This document shows, piece by piece, positions 12,175 through 26,561 of a DNA stretch of 64,000 nt; position 1 is the first letter of the stretch; each line of letters opens with the position of its first letter. Made by a program: the position numbers and the translations under genes. Under the pieces are notes generated by a model. The model saw only the letters and a program-made list of their open reading frames with translations, was not told where the DNA came from and searched no databases. The DNA comes from Vespula vulgaris (Eukaryota; Arthropoda; Insecta; Hymenoptera; Vespidae): contig NC_066601.1 in assembly GCF_905475345.1 (NCBI RefSeq), forward strand, positions 4,752,001 to 4,816,000. Reading direction: 5' to 3'.

Positions 12175-14203
12175 TGCATAGGTCTCGAGGTCTCTAGGCT
12201 GATCGGCACCTGCCTCCAATCTTCCACCGATCATTTCCCGAGTCTCTTTTCCAGGCTGCCTATCGAATCTCCGTCTCTTTCTCTATCTCTTTCATTCCGC
12301 TCTTTTAGCTTACATTTTTTCCTCAGGGCGTGGCGTTCAACAGGCCTGGCATCGTGCCATCGTTTCCTTTCTCCCTCTCTCTCCCTCTCCTTTTATCTCT
12401 CGGTACAGATATATGGGGTACCCGTCTTGCGTGTTGCGAAAGTTTAGAAAATAAGGACGAGAGAGCGAGGCAGAATCGAAGATCTAAATGCGATTTTTTG
12501 ACGATATTTTCCCTTCTTAAACGAACACCGATGCAAGATGTATTTCTTCGAAACATTCAAGGATAGTTAGGCGTCGTAGCGAGACGTCGCGAACGTTCCC
12601 TTCCTTTCTACGACGTAAGTTCTATGAAATTTTGATCTATATGCGTGTGCATACACACGTACGTATAACCACCGGGACGACAGTTGCAGAGATTTCAACG
12701 CGATCTCGTGACAATTTCAGGCAAAATGTGTACAACGTCGTGGTTAAGTTGCGCGGATCTTCGCGCTTAACGAGTCGCGTTTAATTTCGAACGTGTTTAA
12801 CGTGTGAGCCAAGTAAACTCGAACTTGTTGAACTTGAGAGAAAAAGGAAAGGTCTCTTGGAAAATGGCGCGTTATTCTTCCCTTCGAAAATACGTTTCTT
12901 CGGAGAAGCGTTCGTCGTCCGCGGTCGAAATTATTTTTATCGCGGAGATAAAGAACGTCGTTATCCTTCGATTCTCCGCCGAGGAAGTTTTTAGGGCGAG
13001 AACGTTCGCATGAGAGGAGGAAGAAGAAGGAGAGAAAAAAGGGCGGATAAAACGTCTATGAATGCGACGATGTTCCGTCGTCAAAGACCTCGGCTCATCC
13101 GATATCCTGTCCTCGTCTTCTCTCGAGCTCGCATCATTGCGGCAAAAATTCGTCGTGCCTTTTTTTTTTTATAAGACCGGTATATAGGTGTATGCACGTG
13201 CGACGTTTAATTTAATACCGGTGACGATTCGCTCGCGAAGCTGATTACACCACCGATCGAAAACGTCCGATTCTCGCAGACAATTGCAAGAAACGTCGTT
13301 TTCGATTGTACGGGATGCGTTATTTCGTTAATCGAATTAACAAATATCGAAATAACAAGCTCGTAATAATATCGAATAGGCATTTATTGCATTTTCGCAG
13401 TAAACGAAATACTTTATTGCTTTTATCCGCAACGATATCTCGATCGATCCGACGTTTACGAAATTTTTCATTTAATCGAATTATGCGGAAACGACCTCAA
13501 CGTTCGTCGCGTTCCTATCGATTTCTCGTTTCGATATTTATCGAGCGAGCGAGCGAACGAGCTTCTCGAACGCTTGAAATCGAAGGTTTCGTCTAAGGTA
13601 CGCACAGGTAGAAAGCTGCGATTGTCTCGAGCGCACCATCTTAGATCGCAACGGTGCGAAACGGTGTACCTTGAGAAACGCAGAAACTCGTTAGAAGGAT
13701 TTTACGGGAAGAGAAGAAGGCCGCGCGCGACGGCGCAAAGTATCGAGCTATCGATTTCACGGTTCGCCGACACGTCCGATAAGGCAAACCACACTACCAG
13801 AAGCACCACCACAGTCGTAACTACCAGCTACCCCTTTCCTACCCTACCTTTCCGCAAACTCCTCTTCGACTATTCGACCTTCGTTTGCTTCAGCGATCTC
13901 TTAACCGTTTCAGTCATCAGTGCCGAGTAAGTTTAACGGCGTTGCTACGTCGACGACGAAATCTTTCGCCCATCTTGCTTTCTACGAATAGTTACACCGA
14001 GTGGGTGGTACAGGGCTGGAATTGCCCTGGCATTGGGGGTGGCATTGGACCGATACTCGGACGGTATCGGCCCGGGAAAGGGCAAAAGAGAATTTATCGT
14101 TAGATTCTTGCTCTCAAACGACTTCTCTCTCGCTCTCTCGCTCTCTTTCTCTGTGTGTATACACGAATATGTAATTAATGTATCGGAAAACTCGCAAAAT
14201 ACC

Positions 14204-14228
14204 GAGAGAGAGAGAGAGAGAGAGAGAG
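14204..14228. repeat. GA dinucleotide microsatellite
   Basis: Pure GA run of about 12 units. Confidence 0.9.
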
Positions 14229-16000
14229 GTGTATTTGTGGAACGATAAAGAAGAGAACAGTGGAGAAGGAATCGCCAGGTGATAATTCTTTGGACTCGAT
14301 AAATGCCGCGGTTAACCGATCGATACCCGCGCACAGTTGGACGAGAAATCCTAGGTAAACGCGACGTTCCCTACGTGGACTAATAATATCGAGTAGGATA
14401 ATATCTTCCGTTATCTAGGATGAATGCTTCCCTGAATTTTATCGTGCGCACGTTTCCTATGTTTTATGTTTGCTGCTACTTCCTGACCCTCCTTTTTTCT
14501 TCTTTTCCTTTTCTCTTTTTTCTTTTTCCTTTTTTATTTATTCCGTCAGCGAATTTACTTTATTACGGTTTGCTCATCGACCAAAGTAAACGAAGAAACA
14601 TCCATTTTATTTTCCGCAACGCGCGAAATGGACAGGCTCGACGTAAAAAGTCCAATTAAAAATATCTCGACGCGTCGTAAGACATCGTCGTAACGATTCT
14701 CGACGCTGACACGAATTCGCAATCAATTTAGGATTAAATTTAAACGACATCTCCGTAGTTGAGAGCTCGAAATACTGGGAAAGGGTTCTAAGCCTATTAC
14801 CTGTCGCGGAGTTAGAAGCTCGCGCGGTAATACAAACTGGATTAACACGCAAAGCGCGGAACGTTAAGCGCGTACATGTTTAGTCACCGAGTCGAGTTTT
14901 TGCGTTACTCTTATTTAACGTCCTCGGGCGTTTCTCTAGTTCAAATATTTTTCCCCTCTTCTCTGGAACGCGTTAAAAACGCATAATCCGTTATAAAAGC
15001 GACGATTTTCCTAGCGAAACGATGGAAAATCAAAGGATTACGCTCGAGACGTACTGCTTTAATCGACATTTACTCGCGCCGCTTTGTTCGTGGCGTATTC
15101 ATTTGCCGTTATTATAAAAATTCAAGTACGATAGGCTCGGCAGGATTTCGAAGCACAAAGTTATTAATTGTTATTCTTACGACTAGAATAACCGTGGAGT
15201 TCGGACGTTTACAACGCGGATATGGAAAATTTATGAGGCGACGTCGTAAATACATTTCTTCGAGATATCGAATATATCGGTGAACTCGGTTCGTCCATTT
15301 CGTATACTCACGCTCTTTCGGCTCGTACGGAAAGAAACCGCGTACGTTTCTACGCGCGCACATATTTTATACTTTTCAGCTGCCTCTCACAGCTTTCTTC
15401 CTATCGTTCCAACGTTCGTGTAATATTTATATATCTTTGGGCTTTGCGCGTCTCTTCATTCATCTCCCTCCTTTTCTCTTCTTTCATATTTATTTGCCAT
15501 CTCGAGACTCTTTTATCGCGCTTGAAATTTTACTCGGCCAGCTCGATATTCTCAAAGGCTTCCTTAGATAGCGCGACGTAACGAGAGAAAAGAAACGATC
15601 GTTTGTTTAACGAGAAAAATAGAAAATGATTTCAATTACTTCGGTGCGACATCCGAAGATCGCACGTGCACCCTAGTTACCTTTTGGAGGATCTTTCGAG
15701 GACGCATTCACCGAGATAATAGAGAGTAGATAGAAGAGCATCTCGAATCGAGCCAAATCCGTGCACGCGTCACCCCGAGTTTGCAACGAAAATGTATAGA
15801 AGAACGACAAAGAGGTAGGGAGACGTCGGAGGATCGTCTGAGAGTCGGATCGACGCGACGAGGTGAAAAGTCCAAGGGGTTGACGCGGCCCGCCAATCGG
15901 GAGTGTACTCGCTCACAACGGAAAGTTAAAACGCCACCGCGGTACTCGAGGTGTGTTTTGTGCTGCTGAAACACGTACATGGATACATAACAGGCACGTA

Positions 16001-16025
16001 TGTGTGTGTGTGTGTGTGTGTGTGT
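16001..16025. repeat. TG dinucleotide microsatellite
   Basis: Pure TG run of about 12 units. Confidence 0.9.
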
Positions 16026-18782
16026 ATACGCACACACTTGCCTACGCCATGTACGAGCGGAGTATGCACGTATGCGGGCGAAGAAGAGGGCGACGAATGT
16101 GCACGCGTCTACGCATGTAAGTAGTAAGTACCCGTATACGCGGAGTAACACCACCTATTTCTCGAAACACACATAGACCGGATATATTTGGGAGTACGCA
16201 GAGGAACGAGCAAAGAACGAGGAAAGCAAGGCGAGTCGAGGCGAAGCGACGGGACTGCAGTGCAGTAAAGTGCATCGTAAGCCTAGCACATCTGTGACCA
16301 CTCTCGGGGTCGCAGTGCCCACTTTCGACATTTATTATTCACCCGTCGCAACACGCTACGGAAGAGGTTGCTCGATTTGCACGCTCCTTTACCATCTCGA
16401 ATTACCCGACTATTTCTTTCCTTCTCTCTTTTCCTCTTCTTCGTGAAAAGAGAGACAGATTGATGGACGAACGGATAGATTTATCGTCCTGGCGTCGTTT
16501 CGAGGAAAAGCCGTCGAGGTAACCTCCCATATGATCTAAATTCCTGAAGGAGAGCAGGGAAATGCCAAAGAGGCTTTCGCGAGGAAGGAACGGTCTAAAT
16601 CCTTCTCGAATTAATATTCCATAGCCGAAGACCTACCTTTTTACGCGTGGCCATGCTCGCTACTCGTTGCGAGCTCGTAAACGTGCTCTTCGATCTAAGT
16701 ATCCTTTCTACATCGATTTACGATACTCGTTCGCACGTTCGTGCGAACTTAACTATTCCTTTTCCCGCTGTCGTTCGACCTCCCTTCATATTGGATTAAC
16801 GAGAATTTAGCGAGCAAGCGCGGAATATATTTTACATTTTAACGCCGATCTCTTTACTCGTCGCATGTTTGATACATTTTTACAAACTCTTTTCGCAAAG
16901 TAACGCGATACTACATCACCGCTGCAGATGTATAAATGCAACGGAGTAAAAGTCTAGTACAAGAAGGAATATACCGGGTGTGCGATCAACTCTCTCTCTC
17001 TCTCTCTTACTCCACTCGATTACGGAAATCTCGATTCCCTACTGTTCACGAAGCCGACGATATTCGCGGTGGATTGACTTTTCCGATAATAGGTACATAA
17101 TATACCTACTGGGTATCCCACCGTGAATGCACCGAATTGATTTAAGCCAACCCATATCCCCGAACCTCGCGGTCGCACAACAAACGCTTCGTCCCGATCT
17201 CGATTCCGTAGCTGCGGACCGACTTCCTCGAGTCAATCGAAAGTTCGCCTTTTGTTCCTCACGTACGCAGACCCGCTAGGTATAAGTATACGTAGGTACA
17301 TAAATTGAGATAACTGAGTGCCGAGTGGGGGAGAGGAGGTCGAGGAACCAATTGATGGAGCTTGGTACGATCCGCGTCGCATTCGTGTTCGCGTTTAAGC
17401 TCAACCCTTTCAAACTACATTTATAATTATAATTGTTATCATGATTCACGGGGGAATTCGCTCGCCGGATACGTAAACGAACGTTTCGAGTAGAAAGTCT
17501 TTGCAACGATACCCCTTCAATTAGATCGTTTCCTTTTCTTTTTATTCGCGATAACTTTTAACGAAATTTCCTCCGTTTCTACGTACCTACGTAAGTACGT
17601 AGGTAGATACGTAGGTAAGTGGTCAAGTACGTGCATTACCTTTGGTTTCCTCTCGAAAAGTCTTTTCTTTTAATGGCACCGAAGAGAAGGAAGGAAGAAA
17701 AGTAGGTTAAAGTATATTCTCAGTTCGTACAAACGGAGCATCGAATAACGCGGCTAGGAACGATTCGGGGCTCTCCTTATCTCGTATCGCGCGTTCTGTT
17801 TCTACGAAAAAGGTGAATAAGAGAAGGGCAAAGAAGAAAAATCTCGATCGTTGGTAGCTTCCCACCGAAGCAACGAACCCGATTATCCGCGTGTCGATCT
17901 TCGGTTATCCCTACTCGAAAAGTTCGAGGGGGTAATCGAGAAGGCCGTTCCTTTCAATAACGAGCAACGGGCCAAGCCGTGGAACGTAAAATTGCACTCG
18001 GTATTCTCCAAAATTAGGGCACCTTTTTAGAACGCAAATACGTCTGAGAGTTCATTTAAAATCGCACAAAGGCCCTGAAATGTTCTTTTTTCCCCTACTT
18101 TCTCTATTCCTCTTTCCTCCCGCTTTACCACTAACCAACCCACATCATCCTCGTCGAAAAACAGGAACAAACGAATACGATACGTCGTATTTAAATGCGA
18201 GCGAATTATTCGATCGAATCGAAAGTAACCTGTGATTATTTTTATGGCGCCAATCTCGATGTCATTACTGATCGATACGAAAGTATCGCTGCGTTTTATT
18301 ATCGTTTCCCTCGAAAGAAGTTGAAATCGTGCAACTAGGGTCGATTAAAAGTTGATTAAAAGTTGTCATATTTCATGTCATATTTCAGGCAGCGTGACTA
18401 CTCCGGCATCGGTTGTATTCCGCACGCGAAGAAGGAGTAATACGTTCGTCTCGATAGTCGAAAGATCCGTCGTAATCAAACGACGAATATCTCGTTCATC
18501 GTGGTTAAAGTCAAGGGTTAATTATCGCCGGTGCGATAATCTCGTGTCTCTCGATGCATTCTCAGATGCTGCGGTTTTCGTTAGAATTGCTCCGGAGGCA
18601 TTACGTCGACGTATGTACCGAGCACGTACGACCAATACTTGCGTAATAAAGCGTCGACTGTGCAAACGGAATCTGTGGTAGTAGGACCGCAAACGTCACT
18701 AAGGGACCTGGGCTACGCTCGTTGTTCCAACACAAGGGCTTCAAATTTGTAATTGTAGCTCGACGGCCTATGGCGTATGTGT

Positions 18783-18840
18783 GTATATATATATATATAT
18801 AACACACACACCAGATATATATATACACACACATATATAT
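18783..18840. repeat. Compound TA/AC microsatellite
   Basis: Alternating blocks of TA and AC units with an interruption (ccaga) in the middle; the two halves are partly complementary and could pair. Confidence 0.85.
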
Positions 18841-20557
18841 CGTCGCATAAATGTGACTTTTCTCGTAGAACCCAGCCAAAAATTTGTTCGGAGCGAGCCA
18901 AATTAAAATCGATCGAAAACCAAACGATATGAACCCTTTTCGTATGCGGCCATAAACGCTTGCGACAATTATACAGATAGGTACATGAAATTCAAATAAC
19001 GTACGTATGTATCGCGACTAAGAAATAGATACCTGCTTTCGGTCCAACGTAGAAAAGGATGATTCGTCCAAGTCGAATCGCGAAATTACTGTTTTGCCCT
19101 GCAGCAAGAAAATGAATTTCATTCGTACTGGACGAGAACGTAAAAGAGAAATATCCTTTTGATTCATTTTCAGATTGGACTGGCGAAACTGTAGTACTCG
19201 GCGAAGCGCGAGAATCGAGTCGATGCATCGCAAGTAGCCCTCCGGGTCGCGTAACTTCTCGCTCGCGTGACTTTATGGCGTTTACGAGCGTGATTGTGCC
19301 GGCAAACTCCTCGTGTCGTATGCGCGCGAAAATAGATGTATAACGAGGAGGATGTTGACGCGAAGATGGGCAAGAAGGGACGAAAGAGAGTTAGAAGAGA
19401 ACGGAGACGAAGAAAAAAGGGATAGGCGGACTCGTAAACAAACGCTTTACTATCCTGCGTTTCGAGTAAAGTGCATTATAAGATAGAATAAATTAAGATC
19501 GAATAAAACGTAAGAAAGTAAGGAAAGTAAAGAAAAAGTGGAAAAAGAGAGAAAGGGAAAGCGAAGCGAGTAAACGTAGTTTCTTTCGGCGCGTGTATGT
19601 ACGCGCTCGCGCGTCCGGACTCGCGTCGCGTCGCATCGCGTGTTTCTTTTACGATGACTTTTCCGACGACGCGTTAACACATCGACACACTAGGGAGCAT
19701 ACACGTATGAATAAGCCACATTACCCTTCATAACGTAATGCAGCTTATTCATACGTTCCTATCCCGTTCCTATCCGGATCCTCGTGATGCGCGCATTTCA
19801 GTGGTTCTTCGTCTCTGCCGTGCCGTTTCTTTCCAACTTTCCGTCTTTCTTCTTCCTCTTACGGTCGTAAAAGAAGAAAAAAGAAAGAAAAAAAAAAGCA
19901 AGAAATTTCACGAGCGTCATTTCGTCGAATCAACGTCACATCTTTCGCGCGATTTGCTTTCGAAGGAGTTCTATTGCTCTTGATCGCGTTTACGCGCGGA
20001 ATATTCCATTGTCGTAATTAAGAACCACTGATATACGCGTACGTGCAATACAGAGACGAACACACGTACGAAGGGTCGTTGAAGGTATCCACGAACGGCA
20101 GCTAGGCGGTACGCAGGACTCAAAGAAAAAGAGAGAGAGAGAGAGTGAGACGTGTAGGTGCGCGCGCGCGTGTGTGTATCGCGACCCCTGGCTTCATTCA
20201 CATATTCTCGAGTGGCGGAATTCTTGTGTATATCGCGCTTACCTCCTGCTTTTCAGCACTACGGCGGAGGATTTAATTTAGCTTAGCACGCGCGCACACA
20301 CTCGATTCGTCTTTCTCTCTCCCTTCGTTAGGTGCGACAACGTAGGTCGTATCGCTTGAGAGAAACAGCGAAATAAAAGGATCAAACGCAAAAGTGAATT
20401 GGGCTCGAACCTAATGACCCGCCGCGAACGCTAAATCCGGCTATTTTTGTTTCTTATTATATAACGTCACCTGTCGAGGCATTTGCTTCTTCCTAACGAC
20501 TGCTTTGTCCTTATCTCCTCTCGACGCATTCTCTTTTGTATCCGCATTGAATATACA

Positions 20558-20588
<31 letters not shown>

Positions 20589-23500
20589 TCTCACGTAAAT
20601 ATAATTACAACGAAATACTCGTATAAGAGATCGAAACGTCAACGAAGTGAAAACGATCGAAACGTCCCTGTATATCGTTTCTCGTATGCTATAACAAAAA
20701 AAAAAGTATAAAGGAAAGAAAAGAAGAGAAAAAGTTTGGAGAGTATGCCAAAGAGACGCAGGCACTTTTTCTGCCCCGAAAAGAGATTTTCCTCTGCGGC
20801 AGAAGCGTCTGGATCGCTGCGCCAGGCTGTCAGGGTCGCGCGAGGAGGCGCAACGCGGTAATTGCCAATTAACTGTAATTAATGCAATGAGCCAAGTAGC
20901 ACGATCAACTACATCCACGTCGCCGTCATTATTTCTCTCGGTGTTAAAGGCCAATTTTGAAGGTAGTTTTTCTGCTGGTCCGATAGTACCCATCGAGACT
21001 CGTGATTATTCTCCGCCTCTTAGCGGAAGCACCCACGGCCGATTCTAGTTCGTAGAGTTCGGCCCCTATCGTATCGTATCGTTTCTTCGAGATCGCATTT
21101 GATCAAGCGACTCCTAGAAAGGCATTAATGAAGGGAACTACATCACCGTTGGTATTATGTTAGCTTCGAAACAATGGATACGATCGCGTGTCAAGATGGC
21201 GGTGCTTTTCACCGATAGCGGTAAAGGATCCGATGGTTGCAGCCGCGCCTGTCATTCTAATAATAGCTACGACCACTTAGCTAGCGCGGTGGCAGTCACT
21301 GCAGCAATTTTAGTAATTACCCGATAAATGCTATTATAGGCTCGTGCTGCGATACTCGCCGTGGAGTACGTCGAGTAGTAAAAATAATAATTTGCGATAG
21401 AACGATGGGCTAACGTGGAGGGAGGGAGAGAGAGAGGGAGGGAGAGAGAGAGCGAGGAAGGGAAGGAGAAAGAGAAAAAGGGAGGAAGATAAAGATACAC
21501 CTGTAGGGGGAAAGAGGAAAATTATTTAATAACTCGTCGATGTGCACTTGACCTGGACGACGAATAAATAATGTCTTCCCGTAAGATGGAGCGATAACGT
21601 TTCTTGATCGATTCGTTACGAGCTTTGCCTCCCACTCGCAAGTACTTATTTACCTTTTTCTTCCTTTTTAGCCGGGTACGTCGTAACGAAATGGCTTGTA
21701 ATTGACTTATAGATCGACCTCTTTTCGAAGGAACGCGTCAACTCGTCTACGTCGCTAGAAATTGTTCGGCCGCAAGAGCATCCGGATTTTTATTTCTTCG
21801 ATGCGGTTCGCGCGAGTCCGCGCATCATAGTTCTCGTCTTTCGTTCTCGTAGCGCGTTTTAATGAATTATGCGACGATCAATCTCCACTCGACAGCCTGG
21901 ACGCTCAAACGTTCCAATCCCCGGAGAATCTTTTTCTTTTCTTTTATCCTCCACCTTTCTATTATTTCCACCTTTTTATTTCTCTTTCTTCAAGCCGATC
22001 CTTCCGCTCGTAACGGGAATTGCGTTGCGGAAAAGTTTAAGGACGGTGGAAAAAAGTACTTCCGCTCTATTCTCCATTCGTTTTAAAACGAACGCAACTT
22101 CGTCCTCCGTGGATACCAGTTGCGTAACAAGCGTAAATAATTATTTTTCTCCGAATAGAAGCCGTTCTCCCTCGGAACGTCTTTCCGTCGCTTTTCGTCC
22201 AATTTTCGACGAATAAGAAAGTCCGAGGATTTTCCATCGCGACGTAGCCACTTAAGTAACAAGTTGTTCCCCGCGAAACGTATTTCTCCTCTTTGGTTGC
22301 CTCTCGCTGTATCGTATACCGTCTTCTTCTTTCTCTCCCTTCCTATTCTTGACGTTTTTATTTCCTTTCCTCGAAATATCAACGTCGAATACGTTGATAT
22401 ACGTGGATACTTATATGCAGATCCTAATATTACTCACGGGCATGTGGTTCCGCTCGTGTGCCGCAAGAAAATCAAACGCGATTCGACGTTACGTTTGAAC
22501 TTATTCGTTTGAATCACGAATCGCATGCACATCTCGCACGTTATTCTTTCTTTTGACAGCTAAGGCGCAGCAAAGGCTCTTCAACGTCGCTTTTTAAAAA
22601 TTTTATTCGAACGTTACTCGCCTCACCTTTGATAATACCTTTTTTAAGATTCTATTCGAAGGAAGCGAGTACCTATCAATCCATCCTACCTACCTGACTT
22701 TCTCAGTCTCTATGTGTGCGAGTACGTGAGTTTGCCGTTGCAAAGTGTGGCGGAGTAAGACAGAAAACCGGGATGGCAGTCATGTAAATAGGCCACCGGC
22801 ATAATTTATACCAGTCACGGACTGGAACTTACCGGGATCCAAACCGGCGTTGGAAAAGCTACGGAATACGGCAACGGTATGGGGATACGGTAGCCGTGTA
22901 CCGCAGTCACGGTTTTCCATTCGAGTTTATCGCTCGCGGATTCCGACTCCTTCTTACCGTTTTCAACGTTCTCCCCGAGTCTACGAACAGCGATGCGTGT
23001 CGCTTTCCTTCCATCGATTTCTTTTTCCTTCTCGTTCGTTCTTTACCTTGCTTTTTAACCATCCTTTCGGAAACCTTCCAAGTAGGTATACGCGGTATCG
23101 TCGAACTGCAAAAGGTGAATACGTGCGGAAAGATCGTCGGACGAGCGTGAAAATAAAAATGGTAAACGTCGTCTGTGTTTTCTAAAGTTTACGCGAGGTG
23201 AAAGAGAGGGGAGCTCCGATGGAAGGTAGAGCCATTCGGTTCTTAACTTCCAAGGGGAAAACGCCAGCGCGTCTACTACTTTCGTACTTTCAGCGTCTCG
23301 AGTTTCTTACTTTTTAGACGAGTTCCAAGTTGCATACGATTTTTCGTCTCTCGTAGGAAGGAGTATCTTATCGTTAGCGCGAATCTAAACGTGACATATC
23401 TCGGGCTCGACTACATTTTCATTCCTCTCGCGTTTCAAAGCCGCGTTTCTACGTCCCCGGATGCGACGGCAGTGACTCGTGATTTAATGGTCACGGGTTA

Positions 23501-24005
23501 TTCGCGCGATGGAATTTATTCGCGCTACGCGCTTCTATTTCCATCGGAAAATGTTTTGCGAAAGAAAATCTTTGGAAACGATTTGGAAATTCCATTCTCT
23601 CCTTACGACTTTAACGATTTCATTTCTTTTCGCTAAACGGATATAAAACATCCTTCGTGCTAAATGAAATACGCCGAGAGCCCTAATTATGAAGAGCGAA
23701 AACGGACGGCGAGATTTTGGTTGCGGGATAATGAAATATCCCAGGCGCGACAACGAATGGAGGTTTAATCGACGATCAAGTTAATCCGACGATGTCGTTG
23801 CCCGCAGAAACAGTGGATGATTGCGGTTCGCAAAGTGTTGCGTCGCTCGTCCCGCGCCACACCCCTTCGCGCGTACACGCGCCAACTCACACGTTTCTCC
23901 ACGCGCGAATTAATCTCCCATCAGAGTCTGTATATTAATTTTGAAAAGCCGCTTCAATGCGATCAAACGAGCGCGTAATCGCCCGGAATATTAATTTCTT
24001 CCTCC

Positions 24006-24006
<1 letters not shown>

Positions 24007-24039
<33 letters not shown>
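24007..24039. repeat. CT dinucleotide microsatellite
   Basis: Pure CT run of about 16 units. A similar GA run lies at 24844-24868. Confidence 0.9.
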
Positions 24040-24043
<4 letters not shown>

Positions 24044-25039
24044 GTCGAGCAAGATTCGTTCGGACGCTCGGAGTAGTATCGAGAGTCGTTCTAAACGATT
24101 ACGCGGCGACGCGACACTCGATCTCTTTGCGTATCTTTTAATTCTTTTTGCCTTTGCGAAGACTCTTTCGTGAAATTACTTATTTCGCGATTTTGATGCG
24201 ACGTTGTCCAGGTCGATACCACGCGAAATCGTTAACCTTAACGAAGCCACTCGGCACGACCGGTTAAAGCTTAAATGCCTGTATCTGGACGAATTCCAAT
24301 TCGCGCGATACGGATCGAGCGGCGCGAATAATCGCTCGGACGATCGTTCGGAACAAAGGAAGAGCGAGCCACGGCCGAGCACCGTCGCGAGCTTTCCACT
24401 TTCCGTCCGATCGAAATTCGGGTCGCTCCCGTTCGTAGCTCGGCGATCGTTCGTCGCGAGAAAACGCGTTCTCCTCGTGGGGGAAACAAAGACGAGCAAG
24501 AAAAAGAAACGATTTCGATTCGTTTCGAAACTCGAGCCTCCTTTCTCCTCCAGTCTCCGGCAGACTGCAACGACGATGAAAGATATTAGCCGAGTATACG
24601 GATGCGGCAAAGACGGATAAAAACTAAAGTACGAGGCAAAGCAGGACAAATGAAGAAAAAAGGAAAGAAGGGGATGGAAGAGAACGAGCAAACTTATTTA
24701 ACCTTTCTCCGTATCGTAAATAAACGCGCATAAAAGACGTAAAGCGGATAAAGCTCGATTTTCTATTCTCCGCGTAATTTCTTCTTTCCTAGAGGTTTAT
24801 GCGTAAAGGTAATGCAAAAGAGAGAAAGGCTTAGGGGCAGAAAGAGAGAGAGAGAGAGAGAGAGAGAGCAACGTATTCGTCCAGCGCGCAACGCAGTGCC
24901 GCGCAAAGTAAAAAAACTGGGCCAAAGCAAGGAAGAGCAAAGCAAAGAGGCGCAGGATGGAGGGAGCAGGATAGTCGAAGCAGGGCGAGGCAACGAACAC
25001 ACGATTCGGTGGTATTGGTGGTGGTGGCGCGCGCCTCGA

Positions 25040-25412
25040 GCGGAGCTCGTAGCGAGCTATGACGTCATTAGGAGCGTCACACCGACACCCCTTCCACCCT
25101 CGATCAATGACGCGACCTTGCCACCCCTTCTTTCGCGCCCTCCTCGCGCGGCCCGAGCCGTCCCAGTACTCAAAGGGGCGGCGGCTGTTTCTGCAACCTG
25201 GCAACCCTCTCTATATTTAGCTTCCATTTGAGCCCAGTCCTCCTCCGCCGCCACCACCGTCACCGCCATCCACTCTCTCTCTCTCTCTGTCTCTCGCGCG
25301 CGCCTTAGCGCGTAGCGGCCGGCCGATATAAACAACGCTCTGGCGCAGGCGTCGAATTTCGCAGCCGACCGGACCGACGCCCGATCAACCGGAGACGACA
25401 AAAGGACTCGAG
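25040..25412 (+). promoter_or_regulatory. Promoter-like CpG-rich segment with CRE, MEF2-type, GC-box and TATA motifs
   Basis: Within about 350 bases the plus strand holds a perfect cAMP response element TGACGTCA (25060-25067), a GC box (GGGGCGGCGG near 25177), a MEF2-type CTATATTTAG (25211-25220) and a TATA box TATAAA (25327-25332). A start site would be expected near 25355-25362, followed by a possible donor AG|GTATCC at 25413. CpG and GC content are clearly above the flanks. No coding exon was recognised downstream on the plus strand, so the transcript is unknown and could be noncoding. Motif presence is seen; promoter activity is inference. Confidence 0.45.
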
Positions 25413-26561
25413 GTATCCCTCTCTCCTTTGCTCTCACCTAACTCTTCGCGGCTATCTTTGTCTCTCGTTTGGTCTCTCCTTGACTCGGCGCAGAAACTTC
25501 CTAGACTCGATCGTCAACGAAAATTCGTACTAAAAGTTTCTTCTCCTGCTTCTTCCTCCTGTTTCACTTTCATCTCTTTTTCGTTATCGAGATCGTCTCG
25601 ACAAGATCGACAGGGCGAGGCAGATTCGTCGACGCTGTTCGTCGTTGTTCGTCGCTTCCAGAGAAAAGTTTTTGAAGCCGAAGGTACGGCGCTCCCGACG
25701 CAAGAGGGAACGACCTATGCGCAGCTTGCATCGTGCGAGCTTCGATTATGACGTCGTTCTACCTCCAATGTATCCAATTGCGTGGAAGCGTAATTGATTG
25801 CCTACCGATATCGATTACCTACACTTTCTCGATGGCATCGATTTCGTTCGTCGGTTAATTAATCTTTATTTTTTAACGACTTTAACTTCGCAAGTACGAA
25901 CATTTTCACGAGAGAAAAATAATATCTGACACAGGTTTTATCGTCCGGGTATCTTTCGGACAGATATACGCGAGCACCAAAGTTAAATTTCACGAGTAAC
26001 GTGATAATATTTAATCGTGGACGTTAACAGCGCACTAAATTTCGCTAGTAACGCGATGTATTGCCTTGTAGCGTCATTAATATCGATGATTACGAACAAT
26101 AACAATTTCTCATCGCAGCAACACGAGTTTTTCACGTTGGCTAAATTTCTCTCGGCTTCGTCTCTCTTAAAAGGGTGAAGGAACCTTTTTGTACTCTATT
26201 ACACGACGGAGAGCGTGTCGCATACCTTATTAACGACAGTTACTTTGGAAACGCTTATGATACGTTGGCGCGTTATTTATATCATTAGCAGCATTAGTTG
26301 CGGTTTAGAGGCGGTTGATTGGTGAACGTGCGCGCGCCTCTACGATCCCTCACACGCGACGACCTTTCGACGTTGTTCAACGAGAGAGACAGAGACAATC
26401 GTACGTACGTACGCGTCCGTAAGCGATAAAAAAGGGAAAACGCGATAGCTTTTACTTTTGTCGTGACCGATATCGCAATACGCGTTATAAAATAGCGTCG
26501 CATTCGCATAGATTCAGGCCACACGAATTTTCATGGAATATTAATGTTTATTTCCGTCGCG

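Larger units (their letters stand above)
6100..25000. other. Gene-poor stretch, no supported gene
   Basis: Open frames are short and unrecognised. The stretch holds microsatellites (listed separately), a CTAC/CTAG-rich run near 11910-11965, a TAAT-rich patch at 20855-20890, and a PHO/YY1-type motif at 21193-21203. It may be intergenic or a long intron of a flanking gene. Confidence 0.5.

Noticed and set aside
13910..13932. Acceptor-like TTTCAG followed 13 bases later by donor GTAAGT on the plus strand
   Set aside because: Would be a 13-base microexon with no neighbouring exons identified; probably chance.
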